Positions 34,878-42,906 of a stretch of DNA of 64,000 bases are shown here, piece by piece. Position numbers and translations under genes: made by a program. The stretch comes from Shimia sp051201625 (GTDB lineage: Bacteria; Pseudomonadota; Alphaproteobacteria; Rhodobacterales; Rhodobacteraceae): NCBI RefSeq assembly GCF_051201625.1, contig NZ_CP179203.1, positions 3,286,001-3,350,000 on the forward strand, given 5' to 3'. Position 1 is the first letter of the stretch; every line of letters begins with the position of its first letter. The notes below the pieces were generated by a model that was given only the letters and a program-made list of their open reading frames with translations, searched no databases and was not told the DNA's origin.

Positions 34878-35756
34878 TTATGCGTCCAGGTTCTTGCCGA
34901 CGATGCGCATCAGGAAGATGGCAACGATGTTGGCAAGGATGATGGCATAGACACCGCCGGCAGACCCCAGCCCGATATTCTGGCTGTCGATGACTCGCTG
35001 GAAAATCAGATAGGTCAGGGTGCGAGTGCCAAAGGCGCCGCTAGTGGTCACGAAAATCTCGGCAAAGATCGACAGAAGGAAAATTGTCTGGATCAGAACA
35101 ACGATGGTGATGGCACGGGCCAGATGGGGCAGCACAATATGCCAGAACCGTTTAAAAGCCGACGCGCCATCCATTTCGGCGGCTTCTAGCTGTTCACTGT
35201 CGAGCGATTGGATCGCCGTCAGCAAGATCAAAGTCGCGAATGGCAGCCATTGCCAGGACACGAGCGTGACAATCGACCCCAGCGAAGCATCCTGTAGCCA
35301 TGCCACCGGTTCGGCCCCAAAGAACCGCCAGAGATGAGCTAAAATTCCGTTGACCGGATCCATCATCATGTTCTTCCACACAAGAGCGGAGACCGTCGGC
35401 ATGACAAAGAACGGAGCGATCACCAGAACGCGGACGACGCCTTGTCCCCAGATCGGCTGGTCCAGCAGTATCGCCAACAGAATGCCCAGCACCACGGTGA
35501 TCAGCAAGACCCCCCCCACCATAACAAGTGTGGTCTGGACCGAGGGCCAGAACGAACTGGATGAAATGAAGCGGCTATAGTTTGCAAAACCCACCCAATT
35601 GAGGCCGCGCTCAATACTGTCGCCACGCATAGGCAGGTATTTGGTAAACGAAAACCAGAGCGTCAGGACCAACGGAACCAACATCCAGCCAAGCAACAGA
35701 ACCACAGCGGGCGCCATCATGATGCGAGCGGCGGATCGGAATGCTTTGGTGGCCAT
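34878..35756 (-). CDS. smoF: Polyol ABC transporter, permease
   Basis: A 292-residue MalF-type permease. It has a hydrophobic first segment (MMAPAVVLLLGWMLVPLV), the KYLPMRGDSIERGLNWVGF periplasmic stretch found in polyol systems, and the EAA loop EAAEMDGASAFKRFWHIVLP. It is about 110 bases downstream of smoE, a gap that often lets the binding protein be made in excess. Confidence 0.92.
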   Translation of the reverse strand: MATKAFRSAARIMMAPAVVLLLGWMLVPLVLTLWFSFTKYLPMRGDSIERGLNWVGFANYSRFISSSSFWPSVQTTLVMVGGVLLITVVLGILLAILLDQPIWGQGVVRVLVIAPFFVMPTVSALVWKNMMMDPVNGILAHLWRFFGAEPVAWLQDASLGSIVTLVSWQWLPFATLILLTAIQSLDSEQLEAAEMDGASAFKRFWHIVLPHLARAITIVVLIQTIFLLSIFAEIFVTTSGAFGTRTLTYLIFQRVIDSQNIGLGSAGGVYAIILANIVAIFLMRIVGKNLDA

Positions 35757-35865
35757 GGGGAGGTCCTTCCCTGTTGGACAGGAATATGTCCGGAAACTTA
35801 GCAGGTCAAAAGGAAAGCAGTGAAATCAAGGGGCGACGCAAACGCCGCCCCTGACGGGAGAACGC

Positions 35866-37182
35866 TTAGCGGTAGCCAGCTGCTTCCATGGTTTCATTGG
35901 TGATCGCCTGAGCTTTCGCAAGCGCTTCTTCGATAGTCTGCTGACCAGCGTAAGCGGCAGAGAATTCCTGGCTTACTTCGGTTGCCATGCCTGCAAATTC
36001 AGGGATTGCAACGAACTGGATGCCAACGTAGGGCACTGGATCAACCGTTGGGTCGGTTGGATCAGCCGCATTGATGGAATCCAACGTCATCTGCGCGAAT
36101 GGCACTTCCAAATATTCAGAGTTCTCATAGAGAGATGTCCGCGCACCCGGAGGTACGTTGGCCCAACCTTCGTTGGCTGCAACCAGTTCGATATAGGCTT
36201 TACTTGTGGCCCATTCGATGAACTGTTTGGCTTCGGCTTCTTGCTGGGTACCTGCCGGAATAGCCAGCGCCCAGGCCCAGAGCCAGTTCGCACGCTTTTC
36301 AACGCCTTCAGCGTTTGGCGCTAGTGCGAAACCAACGTGGTCGGCGACAGTAGAGTCGTTGCCAGTCACGAAGGACGCAGCCACAGTGGCGTCAATCCAC
36401 ATCCCGCACTTACCCTGATTGAACAGGGACAGGTTCTCATTAAAGCCGTTCGTTGCATAGCCCTCGGGGCCATAGTCGTTCATCAGGCTGACGTAGAAGT
36501 TCAAAGCTTCTGCCCATTCAGGCTGATCGAACTGAGCGTTCCATTCTTCATCAAACCAACGCGCGCCAAACGAGTTGCCGGTGACCGTGATGAACGCACC
36601 GCCTTCACCCCAACCGGCCTTACCACGTAGGCAGACGCCGTTGATGTCGTTCTCAGGGTCGTCCATTGCAGCAGCGGCTTCAAGGATGAACTGCCATGTT
36701 GGACCTGTCGGCATTTCCAGACCTGCAGCTTCCATCAAGTCAGTACGATACATCACCATCGACGATTCACCGTAAAACGGCGCGGCATATAGCGTGCCGT
36801 CATGGGACAAACCGCCGCGCATTGCAGGCAAGATGTCGTCCACGTCATATTCAGCTGACAGATCATTCAGAGGCACCAGCCATTCGTTCGCTCCCCAAAT
36901 CGGGGTCTCGTACATACCGATGGTCATGATATCGAACGCACCACCTTTAGTGGTAATGTCCGTGGTAACACGCTGGCGCAGCACGTTTTCTTCCAAAGTG
37001 ACCCACTCGACATTAATGCCGGTCGCTTTGGTGAATGTGTCGGTGTAGCCCTGCATGCGGATCATGTCGCCGTTGTTCACGGTGGCAATTGTGATCGTTT
37101 TGTCTTCTGCGAATGCGCTTCCTGCTGTCATCAGCGAAAGTGCGGCCGCAGCACAAACTGTGCTCTTTAAAGACATCCTCAT
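35866..37182 (-). CDS. smoE: Polyol ABC transporter, periplasmic sorbitol/mannitol-binding protein
   Basis: A 438-residue binding protein with a signal peptide ending AFA at about residue 25 (mature start EDKTITIATVNNGDM). The segments FDIMTIGMYETPIWGANEWL and LSHDGTLYAAPFYGESSMVM match the sorbitol/mannitol-binding family. It captures hexitols in the periplasm for SmoFGK. It is the first structural gene of the operon and lies 89 bases after the LacI gene, with a CpG-centred palindrome in between. Confidence 0.92.
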   Translation of the reverse strand: MRMSLKSTVCAAAALSLMTAGSAFAEDKTITIATVNNGDMIRMQGYTDTFTKATGINVEWVTLEENVLRQRVTTDITTKGGAFDIMTIGMYETPIWGANEWLVPLNDLSAEYDVDDILPAMRGGLSHDGTLYAAPFYGESSMVMYRTDLMEAAGLEMPTGPTWQFILEAAAAMDDPENDINGVCLRGKAGWGEGGAFITVTGNSFGARWFDEEWNAQFDQPEWAEALNFYVSLMNDYGPEGYATNGFNENLSLFNQGKCGMWIDATVAASFVTGNDSTVADHVGFALAPNAEGVEKRANWLWAWALAIPAGTQQEAEAKQFIEWATSKAYIELVAANEGWANVPPGARTSLYENSEYLEVPFAQMTLDSINAADPTDPTVDPVPYVGIQFVAIPEFAGMATEVSQEFSAAYAGQQTIEEALAKAQAITNETMEAAGYR

Positions 37183-37246
37183 TCCTCCCTGGTTGGATGT
37201 GATGACCCAAGGCTAGGCGGGGAAGCAACGCGACGTCAACATATAT

Positions 37247-37260
37247 TTAACGCGCGTAAA
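37247..37260 (-). promoter_or_regulatory. Candidate LacI operator upstream of smoE
   Basis: TTAACGCGCGTAAA is a 14-bp palindrome with six of seven base pairs symmetric and a central CpG, placed between the LacI gene and smoE, 65 bases before the smoE start. It is the best candidate site for the LacI protein encoded at 37272-38300. Confidence 0.5.
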
Positions 37261-37271
37261 GATTTTTTATG

Positions 37272-38300
37272 TCACGCGGAGTCCCTTAGGATGAGCTTAC
37301 CTTCCAATCGTGTGCTTTTCCAAGGAGATACCTGACCCTCGATCACCACAAACAGCGCTTCGGCAGCAGTCTGAGACACGGCATCGTAATTGTGTGAAAT
37401 CGTAGTGAGCGGTGGACAGGTATATCGGGAATGCGGGTGCCCATCCTGTCCAGCCACCCGAATCGCGCAGTCTTCTGTACGCCCGACACGAATGTTTTTC
37501 TCATAGCAGGCCGTCAGCAACCCAATCGCTAATCGATCGTTGCTGCACAGGATTGTATTGGTCGAAAACCAGCCTTTCTCCAGCGCCTCGTGGCCTCCCA
37601 AACGGCCAATTTCTTCAAACCCCCAGCCCTCACCCTCAACCGAAATCACATCGGGCGTATAGTCAAATCTCTCCATCGCATTGAGATAGCTTTGACGGCG
37701 GCGGTGCGCATTTGGGTTCGCTGGCGTTTTCATCTCGAAAAAGCAGGGTGGCTCTCCAGTGCGGCACAGGTAGTCGGTGATGTGGGTGGTGAACTGAAAA
37801 TTATCCGATCCGACAAAGGCCAGACCAATCTCATCTACGCTGCTGTCAAAAACGAGCGTCGGCACATCATCGCAGAACTTCTCCAGTGCAGCCCGATCCG
37901 AGGCACGCCCCAAGGGCGCCAATAAGACCCCCGCAGGTTTAATCGACCGCAATGTATCCAGCACCTCGACCTCCAACGCGGGATCACCATGAGAACTAAA
38001 AAGCGTTGGCCGATATCCAGCCGCGATACAGCGCTGTTCGAGATTACGGGCGATCTCAGCAAAATAGGGGTCAGACAAAAGCGGCACGACGACACCAACA
38101 TTCTTTGTCAGCTTCCGGTTCTGGTTCATCGCATAGATGTTGGGGCGGTAATCATGGCTCTCCAACGCCGCCTCAATCTTGGCACGCGTGCTCGACCTGA
38201 CGCTGCCCGGATCGTTAAAATACTTTGACACAGTCGGACGAGAAATCCCGCTAACGCTAGCAAACTCTTCCATGTTCCGGATTTTTCTACCCGCCATCAT
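37272..38300 (-). CDS. LacI-family regulator of the polyol operon
   Basis: A 342-residue repressor. The DNA-binding domain reads MEEFASVSGISRPTVSKYFN, then PGSVRSSTRAKIEAAL, and a hinge with YRPNIYAMNQNRKLTKN. The effector domain is of the ribose-binding type with FVGSDN and CSNDRLAIGL. Two adjacent ATG codons at 38300 and 38297 follow a G-rich ribosome site; the longer upstream frame has no signal. Position directly upstream of smoE on the same strand suggests control of smoEFGK-smoS-mtlK and itself, with a hexitol or fructose-related inducer. Confidence 0.88.
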   Translation of the reverse strand: MMAGRKIRNMEEFASVSGISRPTVSKYFNDPGSVRSSTRAKIEAALESHDYRPNIYAMNQNRKLTKNVGVVVPLLSDPYFAEIARNLEQRCIAAGYRPTLFSSHGDPALEVEVLDTLRSIKPAGVLLAPLGRASDRAALEKFCDDVPTLVFDSSVDEIGLAFVGSDNFQFTTHITDYLCRTGEPPCFFEMKTPANPNAHRRRQSYLNAMERFDYTPDVISVEGEGWGFEEIGRLGGHEALEKGWFSTNTILCSNDRLAIGLLTACYEKNIRVGRTEDCAIRVAGQDGHPHSRYTCPPLTTISHNYDAVSQTAAEALFVVIEGQVSPWKSTRLEGKLILRDSA

Positions 38301-38790
38301 CACCCCCGCCTTTGTTTCAGCGTCAAGATATAAAGTTTCAATAAGTCTACAATTTCTTCTCGCGCGCAAAAAATCAATGTTTACTTGAAAATACTAATTT
38401 GACAATATTTTCAGGCTCACGCGGAGCTAGCGACTGTTCTGCACGCGGTTTGAATAAGCTGTCCGAGTGACGCCGAATCCACGAATTGCAGCACCTAAAT
38501 AGCAATTTTTGGAGTTTCAGTTTTGTTGCGTTTTACTCGCACGTCTGGTTTTTCAGCTGTATTGCGGCAAATATGCTTGCGCATTTGCAGAAAAGGTCGT
38601 GCTGGGAACGCGCGCGGCAAGAAAATCCAATTCACAGGTTGGCCATTTGTGGTCATTCGCTGCGCGATCATCTAACGGCTACTCCGCGGATAAGCTGCTT
38701 TTTGAGCAGTGTTTCTATCAAATTCTAACTTGCTATCTGCTAATCTTCCTGCGCAGATCCGAACTGGGCGGACAAAACGAGGAAGAACCT
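38301..38790. other. Intergenic region between the polyol regulator and the LysE gene
   Basis: About 490 bases that separate divergent genes. An open frame on the plus strand runs through it into the LysE gene, but its N-terminal part has no homology-like texture. Promoters for both genes must lie here; a TTGACA occurs at 38399 on the plus strand without a matching -10. No further motif was found. Confidence 0.45.
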
Positions 38791-39417
38791 GTGATCCCCT
38801 TAGATGTTGTGCTTGTTTTTACTGGAGTAGCTGCTGTTCTTGCCGCAGTTCCGGGCCCTGACAATATTTTTGTTCTCACACAATCTGTAATGAACGGACG
38901 GATTGCTGGTCTGATTGTAACGCTTGGAATTGCCTTGGGCCTTTTTGTTCACACAACCGCAGTGGCGTTTGGTGTGGCCTTCATTTTCCAGACATCTCAG
39001 TACGCCTTTGCGGGCCTGAAGTATGCAGGTGCGGCTTATCTAATATTTCTGGCGTGGCAGGCGTTTACAGCATCAAAAAGCAAGTTCGACAACGATAAGG
39101 AAAATTCCAAAACAGCCGCAAAGCAATTTCTTCGTGGATTTATCCTCTGCATCTCAAACCCAAAGCTCACGATTTTCTTTCTTGCTTTCTTGCCGCAATT
39201 TGTTGTCCCTGAAAACGGTCCGATCATCCTACAGTTTTATCAACTGGGCGCTTTAATGGTTTGCGTAACTCTTACCGTCTTCGGATTAGTAGCTATCACG
39301 GCTGGTTCGCTTGGCGCATGGATCAAAGGTTCTCCAACTACTCAAATTTGGCTCAACCGTATTTCTTGTATCGTCTTTGTCTCTCTGGCGTTCAAGCTGG
39401 CGACAGCAGAAAAGTAG
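38791..39417 (+). CDS. LysE/RhtB-family amino-acid exporter
   Basis: A 208-residue inner-membrane exporter with about six hydrophobic segments. The family signature VPGPDNIFVLTQSVMNGRIA is near the N-terminus, with KYAGAAYLIFLAWQAF and GFILCISNPKLTIFFLAFLP following. The GTG at 38791 has GAGGAAG upstream and gives the normal family length, so the longer upstream frame is not used. It probably exports an amino acid such as threonine, homoserine or lysine. It stands alone, beside an inserted and wrecked IS element. Confidence 0.87.
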   Translation: MIPLDVVLVFTGVAAVLAAVPGPDNIFVLTQSVMNGRIAGLIVTLGIALGLFVHTTAVAFGVAFIFQTSQYAFAGLKYAGAAYLIFLAWQAFTASKSKFDNDKENSKTAAKQFLRGFILCISNPKLTIFFLAFLPQFVVPENGPIILQFYQLGALMVCVTLTVFGLVAITAGSLGAWIKGSPTTQIWLNRISCIVFVSLAFKLATAEK

Positions 39418-39443
39418 TTAAATGGTTGATGTAGGTTTGGGCT

Positions 39444-39460
39444 AATTCTGTTGAAAAACT
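39444..39460 (+). repeat. Left inverted repeat of the IS element
   Basis: AATTCTGTTGAAAAACT; it matches the reverse complement of the right end at 16 of 17 positions. GGCT stands directly outside (39440-39443). Confidence 0.7.
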
Positions 39461-39520
39461 CTTCCTTGATCGAATGCCCATTCGCTGATTCAATTGCCTT
39501 ATTGATTTTGGGGTTTGGCG

Positions 39521-40912
39521 ATGATGGGACCACGTCAGGAAGCACAAATCGCTCTATTCTATGACTTCTCGATAGAAGACCACGTCCCTGTCGATCATGT
39601 GTTGCGAGCGGATTGTTGGCGTCATTGATCTGTCCAGCGTTCAGATGCATCTGACTGAGTTCTATAGCTCCACAGGCCGCCCGTCGGTCGATCCTGAGTT
39701 GATGATACGGATGCTACTGGTTGGATACGTCATGGGCATTCGCTCAGAACTGCGGCTCTGCGAGGAGGTCCACCTGAACCTTGCATATCGTTAGTTCTTG
39801 AAGATGGATTTGTCGAACCCAATTCTGGATCACTCGACATTCTCCAAGATCCGACATGGTCGTTTCCGCGACGGCGCTTTGCTGCGTCATGTGTTTGAGA
39901 CGGTCGTCGCACAATGCATTGAGGCAGATCTGGCAAGCGATCAAAGATATGCGGCCGATGCCAGCATTATTGCTGCTGACGCCAACCGTCAAGAATCCAC
40001 ACCTAAGGCCGACGGGAACCCTCAGGCCATTGACCCAAATGAAGCGCCACGCGCAGTTCGAGAGTACCTCGACACACTGGACCATGCAGCGTCTGGCGCA
40101 GCCAGCCCGGTTGTACCCAAGTTCATCTCGCATTCAGATCCAGCATCTCAATGGACAGGAGCGCGTGGTAGCCCTGCATACTTTGCGTATTCCACCAACT
40201 ATCTCATAGATACGGATAATGCTGCGATCCTGGATGCTGAGCCCACGCGATCCATTCGGCAGGCCGAGGTAGGCGCGGTCCGAACCGTGATTGATCGGGT
40301 GCAGGAAAGGCTTGATCTCAAACCTGAGCGCCTGATCGCAGACACCGCTTATGGCTCAGGGCCAATGCCGGATTGGTTGGTCGAGAAGCGTGGGATCGCA
40401 CCGCATATACCCGTCATAGATAAGTCAGGCCGCAAAGATGGAACATTCGAGAGAGCCGACTTCACCTTTGACGCCGAGAATGATCTATACATCTGTCCGA
40501 GCGGCAAATAACTCAAACAATACCGCCGTGCATATAAAACACCGCGAACAGGCGCAAACAAAGACGAGAAAATCCGTTATCGCGCCCGCAAGCCAGATTG
40601 TGATTTCTGTCCATTAAATCCCCGCTGCTGCCCAAAAGAACCGCAGCGCAAAGTCACCAGATCAACCTTCGAGAGTTCTCGCGATGTTGCACGCCAACTG
40701 GCCCGGACAAAGCAATACAGTGTCTCATGCAAACTGCGCAAAAGATTGAAATGTCCTTTGCCCATCTCAAACGAATTCACGGTCTTGGCAGGCTCAGATT
40801 ACGTGGTCTTTGCGGCGCACATGACGAATTTATCCTCGCTGCAACCGCCCAGAACCTCAAAAAACTGGCGAAACTGGCTCCATGTCAGAACCACTTTGGG
40901 AAAGCCGCATAA
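39521..40912 (+). pseudogene. IS1182-family transposase, multiply disabled
   Basis: Concatenated frames spell a DDE transposase of the IS1182 family: MMGPRQEAQIALFYDFS, then TGRPSVDPELMIRMLLVGYV and LCEEVHLNLAYR, then DHSTFSKIRHGRFRDGALLR, ADASIIAADAN, APRAVREYLDTLD, FISHSDPASQW, LIADTAYGSGPM, and finally MSFAHLKRIHGLGRLRLRG. It is broken by a frameshift between about 39609 and 39624, a TAG at 39792-39794 (where the family has Trp), a TAA at 40509-40511, and another frameshift near 40735. It cannot make an active enzyme. Confidence 0.88.
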
Positions 40913-40962
40913 AATAGCAACTTAGCCAGATTGCCCAAAGCCTACCAACTCAGAAACCATCA

Positions 40963-40979
40963 AGTTTTTCAACAGAATA
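40963..40979 (-). repeat. Right inverted repeat of the IS element
   Basis: AGTTTTTCAACAGAATA, the inverted copy of the left end with one mismatch at the outermost base. GGCT follows at 40980-40983, matching the left flank. Confidence 0.7.
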
Positions 40980-40998
40980 GGCTCAAAAGAGACATTCG

Positions 40999-41016
40999 CT
41001 GCGCATTGCACCAAGG
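40999..41016. repeat. Dispersed intergenic repeat, copy 1
   Basis: CTGCGCATTGCACCAAGG is identical to 50936-50953, and similarity continues weakly downstream (ctg, then a ggacaa box). It lies just outside the right end of the IS. The sequence resembles a short repeat I recall from intergenic regions of Roseobacter-group genomes. Confidence 0.55.
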
Positions 41017-41072
41017 ACTGCTTTGTGGACAAGGGTGAATTCGCTGCAACGGCGACATTGATTGCTTGCCGC

Positions 41073-41699
41073 CTAACATTCAATGGTGTTAGCGCGCAAG
41101 ATCAGTACTCTTAGTCCAGTCTCAAGCACGCGAGCAATGGTATCATTGGGAGTGCCCTCCGTTTGCATGCGCATTGCGCCGCCGTGCTGTGCATCGAAGA
41201 AAAGTGCGGCGATATCCGTTTCAATATCAGCGAACTCACCGCGCGCTTTTGAACGCTCGATCCACGCCTCATATGCGCCAAGCATAGTGCACTGAAGCTC
41301 AATGAGTTTTTCGCAAGTGGACTGGCCAAATTGTTGGGACTGCGCACGCATCATCACAAATAAGCACCCGTTGGGAATGCCGAGGGTCGTGCGATCTTGG
41401 GTCATGAAACCTATGAGAGCATCTATGGTGTCGGTTGTTGACTGATCACTCTTGAGAATGTCGATCAGAGGTTGAATGGCCAAGCTGTGATAGGTTTCCA
41501 AAACGCTTCTCTTAAGTCCGTCATCGCTGCCAAATTCGCGATAAACGCCTGGTTTGGACGCTCTTGTCAAAGTGCAGATGTCGTTGATTGAGACGTTTGC
41601 TGGCCCCTTCGACCAGTATTCCATCAAAGCAGCTTTCAAAATCTTATCTCGGTCTAACCTCTTTGGGCGACCACGCGCAGGTGCAGGGTTTTTGCTCAT
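41073..41699 (-). CDS. TetR-family transcriptional regulator
   Basis: A 208-residue repressor. The helix-turn-helix reads ILKAALMEYWSKGPANVSIN followed by TLTRASKPGVYREFGSDDGL; the remainder is a helical ligand-binding domain containing GIPNGCLFVMMRAQ. The ATG at 41699 (MSKNPAPARGRPKRLDRD) gives the normal basic N-terminus. It is divergent from a hydrolase gene, and two GTACCT-type palindromes lie in the 94-base gap, so mutual control of both genes is likely. The ligand is unknown, perhaps the hydrolase substrate. Confidence 0.87.
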   Translation of the reverse strand: MSKNPAPARGRPKRLDRDKILKAALMEYWSKGPANVSINDICTLTRASKPGVYREFGSDDGLKRSVLETYHSLAIQPLIDILKSDQSTTDTIDALIGFMTQDRTTLGIPNGCLFVMMRAQSQQFGQSTCEKLIELQCTMLGAYEAWIERSKARGEFADIETDIAALFFDAQHGGAMRMQTEGTPNDTIARVLETGLRVLILRANTIEC

Positions 41700-41704
41700 T
41701 TTCG

Positions 41705-41716
41705 TACCTAGAGGTA
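41705..41716. promoter_or_regulatory. Candidate TetR operator 1
   Basis: TACCTAGAGGTA, a palindrome with five-base arms just before the TetR start codon. The preceding bases TTCG are shared with operator 2, giving two TTCGTACCT boxes. Confidence 0.45.
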
Positions 41717-41724
41717 TTTTATTA

Positions 41725-41753
41725 TTGACCAAGCCTTTTCGTACCTTTAAGTA
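41725..41753 (+). promoter_or_regulatory. Promoter of the alpha/beta hydrolase gene
   Basis: TTGACC (41725-41730), a 17-base spacer and TAAGTA (41748-41753). The -10 element lies inside the second TetR palindrome, a repression layout. The ATG follows about 40 bases later. Confidence 0.45.
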
Positions 41754-41754
41754 C
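41741..41754. promoter_or_regulatory. Candidate TetR operator 2
   Basis: GTACCTTTAAGTAC has GTAC arms at both ends and shares TTCGTACCT with operator 1. It overlaps the predicted -10 of the hydrolase promoter. Confidence 0.45.
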
Positions 41755-41793
41755 AATTTAAATAAAGCGGATACCAGACCCAAAGGAAAAACG

Positions 41794-42759
41794 ATGCCCA
41801 AAGATCCCATTGGTATAATTGGCCGGTTGAATGCAGCGAGCTTGATGGTGCTTACACCAGAATTCTATACGCTCCGCTCAAAACGCGCGAAAAGTGCGGG
41901 CAAGATCAAACATGGGTCTGCCAAATTCTCAATCAAACCCACTTTTGTACAGCTGGATGATCTGAAAATCCGTTACGCGACAGGTGGTAATGCAGATGGG
42001 CCAACCGTTCTGTTCCTCAGCCCTCTTCCGCAGAGTATTCTGTGTTACGACGCGACGTGGTCAGCGCTATCCGCCACTGCCAACCTTGTCGCATTGGATT
42101 TGCCGGGCTTCGGGCAAAGTGAGGGCAACATAAACTACATGACTTTCGCTGCACAAAGTGCCTTTTTGCAAAAGTTCATCGACGAGCGCGGACTAACTGA
42201 CGTTCATATTGTCGCGCCAGATGTCGGGATGCCTGTTGCGCTTCACTATGTTCTGCATCGTGAGCACAAGGCCAAGAGCATCATGGTGGGCGCTGGCCCG
42301 AGTGTTCAATCATCCACAAACGGAAGCCTTGTTAAGAAAATGATCGGTTCCAGATTCTGGCGCTTCATGTTCACTATGACCGGCGCGCCCGCGTTTATCT
42401 GTGGTGCTAACCAATTGGCATATCTGCATCATCGTCCTTCCGCCGCTGAGGTCGCAGATTATTTGGCGTCCTATTCAGGTCGGATTGGATTGGTCACTAA
42501 ATGGTTCAAAGGCTACCCAGACGGGTGCAAAGACATCGATCCGCATCTTGCGACATTGAATGTACCGGTCCACATATTCTGGGGTGAACACGATGCTTTT
42601 CTAATGGCAGATAACGCCAAAAAGCTGCACGCACGATTGCCAAACAGCGCATTGACGATATTCAAGAATTGCGGCCACTTTTTTTATCAAGATGACAGCA
42701 CCGAATTCACTGACCTCGTTCGGTCTTGGGTCAACGGTGGTTACACTCTCGACACGTAA
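41794..42759 (+). CDS. Alpha/beta-fold hydrolase with aspartate nucleophile
   Basis: A 321-residue alpha/beta hydrolase. The oxyanion-side loop is LSPLPQS, and the LDLPGFGQSEG motif is typical. At the nucleophile elbow the usual G-x-S-x-G is replaced by VAPDVGMP (D143), as in epoxide hydrolases and haloalkane dehalogenases. The acid is probably D267 (WGEHDAF) and the base H295 (KNCGHFF). The ATG at 41794 has AAGGAAAA before it. It probably hydrolyses a small ester, epoxide or halide and is repressed by the divergent TetR protein. The substrate is not known. Confidence 0.85.
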   Translation: MPKDPIGIIGRLNAASLMVLTPEFYTLRSKRAKSAGKIKHGSAKFSIKPTFVQLDDLKIRYATGGNADGPTVLFLSPLPQSILCYDATWSALSATANLVALDLPGFGQSEGNINYMTFAAQSAFLQKFIDERGLTDVHIVAPDVGMPVALHYVLHREHKAKSIMVGAGPSVQSSTNGSLVKKMIGSRFWRFMFTMTGAPAFICGANQLAYLHHRPSAAEVADYLASYSGRIGLVTKWFKGYPDGCKDIDPHLATLNVPVHIFWGEHDAFLMADNAKKLHARLPNSALTIFKNCGHFFYQDDSTEFTDLVRSWVNGGYTLDT

Positions 42760-42906
42760 CGCGGGCATTGATACTTACTGCAGGCAGCCCCAGCCGGACC
42801 TTGGTCAGGCTGCACAGAACTACGTAGCGCCATACTTGATCAAAATTGGAATACTTGAACTATCACATTTTATTGGTCAGGCATTTGATAAGATTCTGTT
42901 GAACAT

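Larger units (their letters stand above)
39444..40979 (+). mobile_element. Degenerate IS1182-type insertion sequence
   Basis: A 1.54-kb element bounded by inverted repeats (AATTCTGTTGAAAAACT on the left, its near-exact reverse complement on the right) and by GGCT on both outer flanks, consistent with a four-base target duplication. Inside is a broken transposase. It inserted between the LysE exporter gene and the TetR gene. Confidence 0.75.

Noticed and set aside
38509..38790. N-terminal extension of the LysE protein (94 residues)
   Set aside because: No homology-like texture; the GTG at 38791 has a good ribosome site and gives the normal family length.
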